Source: Rhodothermales bacterium
GTDB lineage: Bacteria > Bacteroidota > Rhodothermia > Rhodothermales > UBA10348
Length of the DNA: 64,000 nucleotides
Reading direction: 5' to 3'
Assembly (NCBI GenBank): GCA_040221055.1
Contig: JAVJVN010000014.1
Coordinates: forward strand, 1-64,000
Shown here: piece after piece, positions 53,401 to 62,496 of the stretch
Layout: each line of letters starts with the position of its first letter
Numbering within the stretch: position 1 is the stretch's first letter
Translations under genes and position numbers: made by a program
The notes under the pieces: model-generated
Told to the model about the DNA's origin: nothing
The model's database searches: none
Seen by the model: only the letters and a program-made list of their open reading frames with translations

Positions 53401-56102
53401 GATACCACCAGGTTGACCAGACGGCCGGGAACGTAGATTTCGCGGCGCATCGTTTTGCCTTCCAGGTGCCGGGCCACATTCGGATCGAGCTTCGCGACAG
53501 AGAGGATGTCTTCTTGCGAGGCGTTCGCATCGACCGAAATAGTCGCCCGGAGCTTGCCGTTGACCTGGACGGCCAAGTCAATGGTGCTGTCCTTGAGCAG
53601 GGCCGGGTCGGCCACGGGCCAGGGTTTGTAGGCGAGCGTTTCCGCATGTCCCATCCGGCTCCAGAGTTCCTCTGCCATGTGGGGGGCAAGCGGCGCCAGC
53701 ATGAGCACGAATGAGCGGGCCACGTCGCGGGGAATCCGTTCCAGGGCAATGAGTTCGGACGTGAATTCAATGAGCGCGGCAATCGCCGTGTTGAAGCTCA
53801 TCCGTTCCATGTCGTGGGTGACCCGCTCGATGGTCTTGTGCAGGCTGCGGAGCAGGGCCTCCGGCGCCACCTCGTCAGTCACCAGGAGTTCGCCGCTGTC
53901 CTCGTCGACGAAATTGCGCCATACCCGGCGCAGGAAGCGGTTGACCCCCACGATGTCGCGGGTATTCCACGGTTTGGATGCGTCCAGCGGGCCCAGGTAC
54001 ATCTCGTACAGACGGAGCGTGTCGCATCCGTACTGCTCGTTGATTTCGTCCGGGCTTACGGCGTTTTTCAGGCTCTTGCCCATCTTGCCGTACTCCTGCG
54101 TGACGGGCTCCCCATCGTGGAAGAAGCGACGGCCGGGTTGATCCTGGACCTCGGTGGCCGGGCGGCCGTCCTGGTCCACCACTTCGGTGGCTTCCACGGC
54201 TATGCCCCGGGCATCGCGGTAGGCGTAGGCCTGGATATAGCCCTGGTTGTAGAGCCGTCCAAAGGGCTCCTTGGTACCTACATGGCCCAGGTCGAACAGC
54301 ACCTTGTGCCAGAACCGGGCATAGAGCAGGTGCAACACGGCATGCTCGACACCTCCGATGTACAGGTCCACGCCATTGTCGCCCATCCAATACCGTTCTT
54401 TCCCCGGCGCCACGAAGGCCTCGTCGTTGGTATTGTCCAGGAAGCGGAGGTAATACCAGCAGGAGCCGGCCCATTGCGGCATGGTGTTCAGCTCGCGCTC
54501 GTAGGTAACACCGTCCAGTTCCACCGTGCGCCAGGCTTCCGGTGCCCGACTCAGCGGCGGGCGGGGCGGGGCATCGGGGTCGGACGTGGCGGTGGGGCGG
54601 AAGTCGTCCATCGGGGGGAGTTCCACCGGCAAATGCTCCTCCGGAACGGCGCGAACCGTGCCGTCGGGGCCGTGCAGGATGGGAAACGGTTCGCCCCAGT
54701 ACCGCTGCCGGCTGAACAGCCAATCGCGCAATTTGTAGGTGACCGTCCCTTCGCCGTGGCCGTGTTCTTCGAGCCAGGCAATCATTTTCTTCTTGGCGGC
54801 CGCCATTTCCAGGCCGTCCAGGAAGCCGGAGTTGATGGCGGCTCCGTCCCCTGTCCATGCCTTGCCTTCGAAGTCGTCCGGTGGCTGAACGGTCCGCACG
54901 ATGGGGAGGTCAAACGTCTCGGCGAATGCCCAGTCCCTGTCGTCCTGAGCCGGAACGGCCATGATGGCTCCCGTCCCGTAGCCCATCAACACATAATCGG
55001 CCACCCAGATGGGAATCCGTTCTCCGTTGACAGGATTCACGGCAACGGCACCCGTGTCCACACCCGTCTTGGTCTTGCTGTCGGCCATCCGGTCGATGTC
55101 CGTCTTTGCTGCGGTGACGCTTCGGTAGGCGTCCACGGCCGACTGGTGGTCAGGCGTCGTAACACGGTCCACCAGCGGGTGCTCCGGCGCGAGGACCATG
55201 TACGTAGCTCCGAAAAGCGTGTCGGGCCGGGTGGTGAACACGCGGATGGTCTCGTCGTGTCCATGTACGCGGAAGTCCACGTGGGCGCCCTCGCTCCGGC
55301 CGACCCAGTTGCGCTGCATGAGCTTGACGGGCTCCGGCCAATCGACGTCATCCAGGTCGCGCACCAACCGGTCCCCGTACGCGGTAATCCGCAGCATCCA
55401 CTGCTTCAGGGGACGCTTGAACACCGGATAATTGCCCCGTTCGCTCCGGCCGTCGTTCGTCACCTCTTCGTTGGCCAGGACCGTCCCCAGCTGCGGGCAC
55501 CAGTTCACGGGTACCTCGGCGAGGTAGGCCAGGCGGTATTCAGCCAGGACGGCCTCCTTCTCCGCTGCCGTCTTGCCGTTCCATGCAGGATCCTGTGCGG
55601 CCAGCCGGTCTTCCAGTTCCGCAATCGGGCGCGCCCGTTCCTGCTCGGCATCGTACCAGGAGTGGTAGAGCTGCAGGAAGATCCACTGGGTCCAGCGATA
55701 ATAGTCCACATCCGTCGTGGCCAGTTTCCGATCCCAGTCATAACTCAGACCGATCGACTTCAGCTGCCGGAGCATGTTCTCGATGTTCGTCTCGGTCGTG
55801 ACCCGCGGATGCACGCCGTGCTCCACGGCATACTGCTCAGCGGGTAGGCCGAACGCATCGAAACCCATGGGGTGCAATACGTTGAAGCCACGCATCCGCT
55901 TGTACCGCGCCGTGATGTCGGTCGCAATGTACCCCAGGGGGTGACCCACGTGCAGTCCCACGCCACTGGGGTAGGGAAACATGTCGAGGACGTAGAACTT
56001 GGGGCGGGACGTGTCGGGCGACTCGGGAGTGCGGAAGGTCTTGCAGGACTCCCAGTGGTCCTGCCATTTCTGTTCTATCTGCCGGAAGGGGTAATCAGCC
56101 AT
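53397..56102 (-). CDS. leuS: Leucyl-tRNA synthetase
   Basis: The 901-residue class I synthetase has the HIGH-type motif SGVGLHVGHPLGY (about residue 43) and the KMSKS-type loop as KMGKSLKN (about residue 645), with the CP1 editing domain between (FTTRPDTLFGATYMVLAPEHPLV). The C-terminal anticodon-binding domain is complete. It lies between bshC (24 bases upstream) and bshB1 (4-base overlap) on one strand, so leuS is embedded in a bacillithiol gene pair. Confidence 0.97.
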   Translation of the reverse strand: MADYPFRQIEQKWQDHWESCKTFRTPESPDTSRPKFYVLDMFPYPSGVGLHVGHPLGYIATDITARYKRMRGFNVLHPMGFDAFGLPAEQYAVEHGVHPRVTTETNIENMLRQLKSIGLSYDWDRKLATTDVDYYRWTQWIFLQLYHSWYDAEQERARPIAELEDRLAAQDPAWNGKTAAEKEAVLAEYRLAYLAEVPVNWCPQLGTVLANEEVTNDGRSERGNYPVFKRPLKQWMLRITAYGDRLVRDLDDVDWPEPVKLMQRNWVGRSEGAHVDFRVHGHDETIRVFTTRPDTLFGATYMVLAPEHPLVDRVTTPDHQSAVDAYRSVTAAKTDIDRMADSKTKTGVDTGAVAVNPVNGERIPIWVADYVLMGYGTGAIMAVPAQDDRDWAFAETFDLPIVRTVQPPDDFEGKAWTGDGAAINSGFLDGLEMAAAKKKMIAWLEEHGHGEGTVTYKLRDWLFSRQRYWGEPFPILHGPDGTVRAVPEEHLPVELPPMDDFRPTATSDPDAPPRPPLSRAPEAWRTVELDGVTYERELNTMPQWAGSCWYYLRFLDNTNDEAFVAPGKERYWMGDNGVDLYIGGVEHAVLHLLYARFWHKVLFDLGHVGTKEPFGRLYNQGYIQAYAYRDARGIAVEATEVVDQDGRPATEVQDQPGRRFFHDGEPVTQEYGKMGKSLKNAVSPDEINEQYGCDTLRLYEMYLGPLDASKPWNTRDIVGVNRFLRRVWRNFVDEDSGELLVTDEVAPEALLRSLHKTIERVTHDMERMSFNTAIAALIEFTSELIALERIPRDVARSFVLMLAPLAPHMAEELWSRMGHAETLAYKPWPVADPALLKDSTIDLAVQVNGKLRATISVDANASQEDILSVAKLDPNVARHLEGKTMRREIYVPGRLVNLVVS

Positions 56103-56126
56103 CGGAAAAAATGCGTGGGATGATGC

Positions 56127-57737
56127 TCAAATACTCAGTACTTGATGCGTCTCGGTGTCCAGTTCCAACTCGTCCAGCAACCGCTGGGTGAAACCGGGAC
56201 CGTATTTGTTCATGAAGTACACCGGACTCACAAAACGTTCCTGCAACGTTCCGTCCGGGACGAGCGACAGGATGGCGCGCTCCAATTGGTCGCGGACAAT
56301 GTCCTGCCGGGACCGTTCGGCCTTGACCAGGCGGTTCTTCAGCCCGGACCACTCTTTCATGAACTGGGCCCGCATGGCCTCGGCGCTCTTCACGAGCGAG
56401 GGATCCATCTGCTCGATGACTGGCTTGATCGCGTTCACGGCCTCGTGGAGATGTTTGCCTGCCGAAGAAAAGACCTCGTCCAGGTCAACGTCCATGTTGT
56501 CCAGCACCACGCGACGGAACAGCCGGTCGAGTTGGTCTTCCAGGTCCGGCACGTCGAGGCTGTAGCGGTCCAGGACTTTCTCAATGCGTCGTTCAACGAG
56601 CGAGACACTTGCCCTCGGGAAAATGATGGGCATCGGTATGTGGGCCCACGTGTACAACGGTTTGAACTGGGCGAAATAGGCGACTTCCCCGGGTCCGGCC
56701 ACATAGGCTGCGGTTGGCAGGACGGCATCCTGGAGCAGCGGGCGAAGGACTACATTGGGGCTGAAGGAGCCGGGATCCCGGGACAACAGATCGAGCAGAT
56801 CGGCCTCGGTGATGGGTGTTCCGTCCCGGAGCTCGAGGCCCTGGTCGCCTGCATCCACGGCCACGCGGCCGTCCTCCCGATGCAGGAACAGATTCGTGGG
56901 GGACGAAGTGACCTGGGCGTGCCAGGACGTGGAGAGCGAGCTGCTGACGGTTTCCAGACGCTCGTGGCTACCCCGCCAGTCGTTGATTTCATGTTCGAAG
57001 ACCTGTTCCCCGAGTCGCTTCAGATCCGGATCGTCCGGAGACACGAACAGGATGCGTCCGGTCCCGGTCATGGCCTGCATGACCTGGACGAAGGCGGAAA
57101 GGAACGTGCGACCAGGAACGTAGGCCTCCCGCAGCAGGCGCATGACGTCGTCGCGGAATTCCGTGGGCTGCAACAAACCCTCCAGTTCGTCCAGCGTACC
57201 GACGATGCCCTCGGGGAGGGTCCGTCTGCCGATGGCCCGTCCGTTCTGGGTCTCATCATCCGGACACGTGATGGTCTTCGGAGTGTCTCCCTCGAACAGA
57301 CCGCACCAGGCAATTTCCTCGAAGTCGTGATCCTCTCCTTCGAGCCAGAACACGGGGACGACCGGTCGTCCCGTTTCGAGCTCCATCCGGGACGCCAGTT
57401 GGATGGTCGTGAGGGTCTTGTACAGCGTGTAGAGGGGGCCGCCAAACAGGCCCAGTTGCTGCCCCGTGACGACAGCGACCGATTCCGGGTTTTCCAGCTT
57501 CAGGATGAGGGGCTCACTGGCGTCGAGAATGCCCCATTCCCGGGCCTGCTTTCGAAGCAGATGTGTCAGGGGCTTCCGGTCAGGATGCGCGCTTGCCGCA
57601 GCTTCCGCACGGGCTGCCCGATCGGCTGCCAGCCGGAAGTCTCCGTTGAAAAAGGATTCCAGTTTGTCCGGCTCATGGACATAGTCACTGAACAGCCGGG
57701 AGAATGATTGAAAGGATGAAAAGGGAATCCGTCTCAA
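56127..57737 (-). CDS. bshC: Bacillithiol biosynthesis cysteine-adding enzyme BshC
   Basis: The 536-residue protein matches BshC, which joins cysteine to glucosaminyl-malate. It has VVTGQQLGLFGGPLYTLYKT (about residues 88-107), PVFWLEGEDHDFEEIAW with its HIGH-like turn, and a C-terminal coiled coil before the terminal domain. Length is normal. Its start overlaps the bifunctional-nuclease gene stop by four bases. With bshB1 two genes away this shows that the cell probably uses bacillithiol as its low-molecular-weight thiol. Confidence 0.92.
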   Translation of the reverse strand: MRRIPFSSFQSFSRLFSDYVHEPDKLESFFNGDFRLAADRAARAEAAASAHPDRKPLTHLLRKQAREWGILDASEPLILKLENPESVAVVTGQQLGLFGGPLYTLYKTLTTIQLASRMELETGRPVVPVFWLEGEDHDFEEIAWCGLFEGDTPKTITCPDDETQNGRAIGRRTLPEGIVGTLDELEGLLQPTEFRDDVMRLLREAYVPGRTFLSAFVQVMQAMTGTGRILFVSPDDPDLKRLGEQVFEHEINDWRGSHERLETVSSSLSTSWHAQVTSSPTNLFLHREDGRVAVDAGDQGLELRDGTPITEADLLDLLSRDPGSFSPNVVLRPLLQDAVLPTAAYVAGPGEVAYFAQFKPLYTWAHIPMPIIFPRASVSLVERRIEKVLDRYSLDVPDLEDQLDRLFRRVVLDNMDVDLDEVFSSAGKHLHEAVNAIKPVIEQMDPSLVKSAEAMRAQFMKEWSGLKNRLVKAERSRQDIVRDQLERAILSLVPDGTLQERFVSPVYFMNKYGPGFTQRLLDELELDTETHQVLSI

Positions 57738-58324
57738 TTGCTCTCACTTTTCAATCGGCTGATATCATCCCGCAGCCGAGCCGCCCGTTCGTAGTCTTCC
57801 TCCGCGATGGCGGTCTGAAGGTCGTCCTCCAGTTTCTCCAGCGCGGACTTGGGTTCGGCAGGCTCCGGTTCGGCCATGGCTTCGGACGGGGCATCTTCGC
57901 TCTCGTCGTCCGAGTCGTCGGCCGGAATGCCCGCTTCGTCCAGCACGGCCGCGTCCACGAAAATAGGGGCGTCGACACGTACGGCCAACGCGACGGCATC
58001 GGACGGTCGTGCGTCCAACTGCCCGGATGCACCCGCAATGGCGTAGCGGATCTTGGCGAAGAACGTGCCTTCCCGCAGCTCATCGATCACGATATCCGTG
58101 ACCTCCGCGCCCACGGCGTTGAACAGGTCCCGGATGAGGTCGTGTGTCATGGGCCGGGGCGGCTGGATTTTCTCCAGTTCGAGGGCAATGGACTGGGCCT
58201 CGAACGCCCCGATAATGATGGGCAGTCGGCGGTTTCCATTCACTTCGCCCAGCACAAGGGCATATGCCCCTCCACTGGAGGGACTCGTGGAAAGGCCTAT
58301 GATATCGACTTGGACAAAATCCAT
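57734..58324 (-). CDS. Bifunctional nuclease-family protein with UVR motif
   Basis: The 196-residue protein has the DUF151/bifunctional nuclease domain (about residues 1-130; VLGEVNGNRRLPIIIGAFEAQSIA, ARPSDAVALAVRVDAPIFV). An acidic linker and a C-terminal UVR-like helix pair (LEKLEDDLQTAIAEEDYERAARLRDDI) follow. UVR motifs mediate contacts in UvrB/UvrC and in chaperone-like partners. The gene lies 13 bases after hisC and overlaps bshC by four bases. The cellular role is uncertain. Confidence 0.88.
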   Translation of the reverse strand: MDFVQVDIIGLSTSPSSGGAYALVLGEVNGNRRLPIIIGAFEAQSIALELEKIQPPRPMTHDLIRDLFNAVGAEVTDIVIDELREGTFFAKIRYAIAGASGQLDARPSDAVALAVRVDAPIFVDAAVLDEAGIPADDSDDESEDAPSEAMAEPEPAEPKSALEKLEDDLQTAIAEEDYERAARLRDDISRLKSESN

Positions 58325-58337
58325 ACGGATGGGTGGG

Positions 58338-59432
58338 CTATGGCATTTCCGACAGAGCAGAGGTCAACGCATCCAGAAATGCCTGGTTCTCATGGGGCGT
58401 TCCGGCATTCACCCGGAGCCATCCTTTCAGCTCCGGGTACCCGCCCATGTTGCGTACAAGTACCCCCCGGTCCGCCAATCGTTCAAGCATGTCGGACGGG
58501 TCGTGTCCGGTACGGAAAAGTACGAAGTTTGCCTGGGACGGCAGTACATCCACGGCAGGCATGTCCTGGAGCGCGCCCGTCAGGCGCGCAGTGGCGTCCT
58601 GGATGAGACCAATCCGCTCCTGGATGATCTCCGGGTGCTGAACCAGGGCCATGCCCACGGATTCAGCCATCCGATCCACCATGAACGGCAAACGGGCCTT
58701 GAGCAGGTGACCGGTGACTTCCGGATGGGCCACCAGGTACCCCAGCCGGATACCGGCAAGACCGAACGCCTTCGACAGTGTCCGGACCACGATCACATTG
58801 GGATGCTCCGGCAGCAGTGTCAATGCGGAGGCTTCCGGGTTGAACTCGTGGTAGGCTTCATCCACCACCACGAATCCACGGGCTGTTTCCACAATCCGCT
58901 TCACGTCCCGGAACGGCATGGCCAGGCCGGTCGGATTGTTCGGAGTGGTTACAATGCTCACGTCCGGATCTTCGGTCCGGATGGCATCCAGCAACGCCTC
59001 GGTATCGAACTGCAGGTTTTCCCGCGGTGCGACGCCCACCACACGACCACCAAAGAGCCGGATGACCGACTCATAAAGCGCGAACATGGGTCGCGGCACG
59101 ACGACCGGGCGGTCCGGGCGAATGAGGCAAAGCCCGATGGTGTGGGTCAATTCGTTGGATCCGTTTCCCACAAGGATGCCGGACGGATCCACACCCAGGC
59201 TGGTGGCAAGCGCGTGGACGAGTCGGTCCGGTTGTTCCGACGGATACCGGTTGAAGGGAATCTGGAACCAGGACTCCAGCAATTCCCGCTTCAGGACCGG
59301 CGGAAGATCGAACGGACTCTCGTTCTGGTTCAGCTTGTAGGGAACGCTGCGTGCACCGGGCACGATGTAGGGGCGCTCGGCGCGGACTTGGCTGCGCAAG
59401 CGTTCAACCAGCAGATCGTCGGGCTCTTTCAC
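58338..59432 (-). CDS. hisC: Histidinol-phosphate aminotransferase
   Basis: The 364-residue class I/II aminotransferase converts imidazole acetol-phosphate to histidinol phosphate. It has KLNQNESPFDLPP at the N-terminus, VGNGSNELTHTIG, TTPNNPTGLAMP, VVDEAYHEFNP and the PLP lysine in RTLSKAFGLAGIRLGY (about residue 225). Length is normal. No other his genes are in the window, so an aromatic aminotransferase role is possible. Confidence 0.92.
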   Translation of the reverse strand: MKEPDDLLVERLRSQVRAERPYIVPGARSVPYKLNQNESPFDLPPVLKRELLESWFQIPFNRYPSEQPDRLVHALATSLGVDPSGILVGNGSNELTHTIGLCLIRPDRPVVVPRPMFALYESVIRLFGGRVVGVAPRENLQFDTEALLDAIRTEDPDVSIVTTPNNPTGLAMPFRDVKRIVETARGFVVVDEAYHEFNPEASALTLLPEHPNVIVVRTLSKAFGLAGIRLGYLVAHPEVTGHLLKARLPFMVDRMAESVGMALVQHPEIIQERIGLIQDATARLTGALQDMPAVDVLPSQANFVLFRTGHDPSDMLERLADRGVLVRNMGGYPELKGWLRVNAGTPHENQAFLDALTSALSEMP

Positions 59433-59485
59433 GGTACCTGGAACGGATGGCGGGTGGGAGACGGGCAGATCACCCGCACACCGGA

Positions 59486-59845
59486 TCAGTGGCCTCCGGG
59501 TTCCCCGTCAAATTCGGAAAGATGGGGAAGACCCCTGAATTCGAAGTCCGGCAGGCACTCTTCCTGCACGAATCCTACGGCTTCGTGCAAGGCCGACACG
59601 AATTTCCCGAAGTCCTCCTTGTACAGGAAGATCTTGTGCTTTTCGTAGGATTCCTCACCCGTTCGTTTGCTTTCCGTGATGGTCAGGAAGAAGTCTTCCC
59701 CGGAACGGGTTGTCTTGACATCGAAGAAGTACGTACGCTTGCCGGCGGGGACCCGTCGGGAGAACACCTCATCCCGATAGCTCCCGCGTTGATCATCCCC
59801 GTGATATCCACCGTGATAATCGTCATCAGAATAATCCTGGCTCAT
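59486..59845 (-). CDS. PUR-alpha-like DUF3276 protein
   Basis: The 119-residue protein has an Asp/Tyr/His-rich N-terminus (MSQDYSDDDYHGGYHG) and a single PUR repeat (EVFSRRVPAGKRTYFFDVKT, DFFLTITESKR, IFLYKEDFGKFVSAL). DUF3276/PUR proteins of Bacteroidota and spirochaetes bind single-stranded nucleic acid. The ATG at 59845 is chosen because the upstream frame to 59950 has no family support. It lies 53 bases before hisC on the same strand. Confidence 0.88.
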   Translation of the reverse strand: MSQDYSDDDYHGGYHGDDQRGSYRDEVFSRRVPAGKRTYFFDVKTTRSGEDFFLTITESKRTGEESYEKHKIFLYKEDFGKFVSALHEAVGFVQEECLPDFEFRGLPHLSEFDGEPGGH

Positions 59846-59964
59846 GGTTTCCTCCGCGCTCGCAGCCCGATTGGTGGTTGGGTTGCCGGGAATATGCACA
59901 AATCGCGACAAGAAAAGCAACGGATGCCCGTCACGGGCGCCCTGGTGCACCTCTCAACAGCCTT

Positions 59965-61689
59965 CTAAAGAAGGTCAGGGATCCGGAACGGCACGAGGGG
60001 CATTTCGGTGAGACTGCTGGGACCCCATTCAGGACGCGCAATCATCCGCGCCAGTCGACGGGCCCAGTAGCCGTCCACGCGCGCCAGGGCGCCCGCTACC
60101 TGCCGGGCTTCGTTGAGTTGCCCCTGGGCCACGTGGACCTGACCCAGGTCGAAGAGGGCGGGTGCAAAGGACGGGTCGTACGCAATCACGTCCTGCAGCA
60201 ACGCGGCTGCACGACTCCATGCATGCATACCCATCGCGCTCCTGGCGCGTCCATAGGTGGCCAGATGCCGGAATGGGCCGGCGGCGGCAGCGCGCCCGAA
60301 ATGCAGATCGGACTCCGTCCAGTCGCGCCGTGCCAGATTGATGAGTCCCAACAGATAATTGGCGCCGTAGTGTCCGGGTTCGGCCTGGATGGAGGCCTGG
60401 AAACCCTGTTCCGCGAGTTGCCTGTCTCCGCCGAGATGCGCCAGCAAGCCGAGGCTGTAGAGGAGTTCGGGGTCGGGTATGGGAGCGGAGATGGCCGCGT
60501 CCATGAGGTCCAGCAACTCCGACAGGATGAGCGACCGGGTTGCGGCTACGGATAATCCGTTCATATCCCGGCGACCGTCGGGACGGGACAGTGCGGCCAT
60601 CGCCGCCCCCAACTCCGTCATCTGGTGCCAGGGGTCGTTTACGGGGATCAAATCCGCGATGGTGCGGGGCGGTTGCCCGTCCAGGAAGGGCTGCAGCAAG
60701 GGACGGGGGTCATGCGCGACCGTGATTTCTTCCCGGAGGACGTCCGTCCGGGGCGAAAGGACCGTTCCTGCTGTAACAATGCCCACAACATCACCCCTGG
60801 AATCCAACAGCGGACTTCCGCTGTCGCCGGGTCGGACGGGGTTCGTGGTAATCCATCGACGCCCATCCATTCCAGCATGGAGGCGCCCGGTGGATTGGCG
60901 TCCCGGAGAGAGGGTATACAGCCACTGTTCACTCGCATCCGCCGGGAGTGGTGCCAGACGGACAGGAGCAATGCCTTCATCCAGGATGACCGAAGGATCG
61001 ACATACAACAACGCCAGGTCACGCTCGGCACTGATGGCCCAACCCCGTCCGACGCGCATCTGTCGTCCTGACGGGAGTAGGACGGTAATGACCGATGCAT
61101 TCCGGATGATATGCCAGGACGTGAGCACGGCAGAACCGGCTACCAGAACGGCGTGACCGTCCCTGCGCAGCAGCGTTGTACCGGCCGCGGATTGTATTTC
61201 TGCAAACAGCGGCAGAACGGCACGGGCCAGGTCTGGAGTAAACGCAGGACGTGGAACGACTTCGACCGGGATGCCCGGCGCCTCCACGGGACGACCCGCA
61301 TTCGGAAGAATCCATGGACCCACGGTGACGATGTCCGGCCGGGGATCTTCGGCCACATAGATGAAGGTCCGCGTGAATCGATAGACCATGGTGCCCGCTA
61401 TGGCCTGGCCATCCCTGGACTGGGGCCTCGTCGCATTCACCTGGCGCAACGGACCGTCCGGTGCCGGACTGGACACATCCGACAGAAGCCACCCGGTTGA
61501 CAAGGCATCCCGGGCGTGGGATGCCGAAACATAGGCGGAAAGTTCAACACGCAGGGTATCGCCGGGAAACAATACACTGCGATCGGCCTCCGCGCGAAGC
61601 TGGACATCCTGTACCACCTGGGCCCGCCCCTGTCCCGCGAGGACTGGAAGCAGTACCAGGAAAAGGGCTATGTGGCGCAAGCCGCGCAT
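59965..61689 (-). CDS. Secreted trypsin-like protease with TPR domain
   Basis: The 574-residue protein has a signal peptide (cleavage near GQGRAQVV) and an N-terminal beta domain (about 25-150). A chymotrypsin-fold protease follows, with His in TSWHIIRNAS (about residue 191), Asp in AERDLALLYVD and Ser in RPGDSGSPLLD (about residue 289). About four TPR-like repeats fill residues 385-545 (LGLLAHLGGDRQLAEQGFQ, YLLGLINLARRDWTESDLHF). No PDZ domain is seen, unlike DegP. It abuts the purine nucleoside phosphorylase stop side with no gap. The substrate is unknown. Confidence 0.82.
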   Translation of the reverse strand: MRGLRHIALFLVLLPVLAGQGRAQVVQDVQLRAEADRSVLFPGDTLRVELSAYVSASHARDALSTGWLLSDVSSPAPDGPLRQVNATRPQSRDGQAIAGTMVYRFTRTFIYVAEDPRPDIVTVGPWILPNAGRPVEAPGIPVEVVPRPAFTPDLARAVLPLFAEIQSAAGTTLLRRDGHAVLVAGSAVLTSWHIIRNASVITVLLPSGRQMRVGRGWAISAERDLALLYVDPSVILDEGIAPVRLAPLPADASEQWLYTLSPGRQSTGRLHAGMDGRRWITTNPVRPGDSGSPLLDSRGDVVGIVTAGTVLSPRTDVLREEITVAHDPRPLLQPFLDGQPPRTIADLIPVNDPWHQMTELGAAMAALSRPDGRRDMNGLSVAATRSLILSELLDLMDAAISAPIPDPELLYSLGLLAHLGGDRQLAEQGFQASIQAEPGHYGANYLLGLINLARRDWTESDLHFGRAAAAGPFRHLATYGRARSAMGMHAWSRAAALLQDVIAYDPSFAPALFDLGQVHVAQGQLNEARQVAGALARVDGYWARRLARMIARPEWGPSSLTEMPLVPFRIPDLL

Positions 61690-62496
61690 TCAACTGCGGG
61701 CCGCGATGATTCCCAGGACCAGACGCGAGAGGTCGGCTTTGACGCGACGACCCGTCTCAAGGACTTCTTCGTGATTCAGCGGGGCGGTGTTCAGGCCAGC
61801 GGCCGGATTCGTGATGGTGGACAGGCCGAGCACGGAAAGCCCCAGACGATGCGCCACCAACACCTCCGGTACCGTGCTCATGCCAACGGCATCGGCTCCG
61901 AGTTGCCGGAATGCCCGTATTTCGGCCGGCGTTTCGTAGTTCGGTCCCCGGGTCCAGATGTAGGTACCGGTCACTGTTGCTATGCCAAGGTCATCTGCCA
62001 CGGTCCGGGCGCTCTCTGTCCAAGCGGCATCGTACGGATGGCTGGAACGCACCGGCGGCGCGAGCTCAGGAAGCAAGGCTTCCATCGGATTCTCGAAGGT
62101 CCAATTGATATGATCGGTAATCCACATCAATGTGCCGGGCGGATAGGCCGGATTGACGCCCCCAGCGGCGTTCGTCACGACCATGGACGTAACACCGAGG
62201 GCGGCCAGGAGACGGACAGGGAACGTGACGGCCGGCATGTCATGCCCTTCGTACATGTGCAGTCGTCCCTGGACAAAGACGACCTGGGTGCCCTCGAGCG
62301 TGCCGAAGACCAGCCGGCCCGAGTGTCCCTGCACCGATGACGCCGGATAGTCGGGAATGGAAGCGGTTTCCAGGACCACGGGATCCTGCATGATATCGGC
62401 CAGGTCACCGAGCCCCGATCCGAGCACAAGGCCCAGTTCGGGTGCAGGCCCCATGCGCGTCCTGACCCAAGCAGCCGCTCGCGACACGTCGCTCAT
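61690..62496 (-). CDS. Purine-nucleoside phosphorylase
   Basis: The 268-residue protein resembles trimeric (class I) purine nucleoside phosphorylases, which split inosine and guanosine with phosphate. It has LVLGSGLGDLAD (about residues 23-34, phosphate loop), SSVQGHSGRLVFG, RLHMYEGHDM, MVVTNAAGGVNP and MSTVPEVLVAHRLG. Length is normal. It overlaps the SpoIIE-type phosphatase gene by four bases and abuts the protease gene, so the three are probably one transcript. Confidence 0.93.
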   Translation of the reverse strand: MSDVSRAAAWVRTRMGPAPELGLVLGSGLGDLADIMQDPVVLETASIPDYPASSVQGHSGRLVFGTLEGTQVVFVQGRLHMYEGHDMPAVTFPVRLLAALGVTSMVVTNAAGGVNPAYPPGTLMWITDHINWTFENPMEALLPELAPPVRSSHPYDAAWTESARTVADDLGIATVTGTYIWTRGPNYETPAEIRAFRQLGADAVGMSTVPEVLVAHRLGLSVLGLSTITNPAAGLNTAPLNHEEVLETGRRVKADLSRLVLGIIAARS

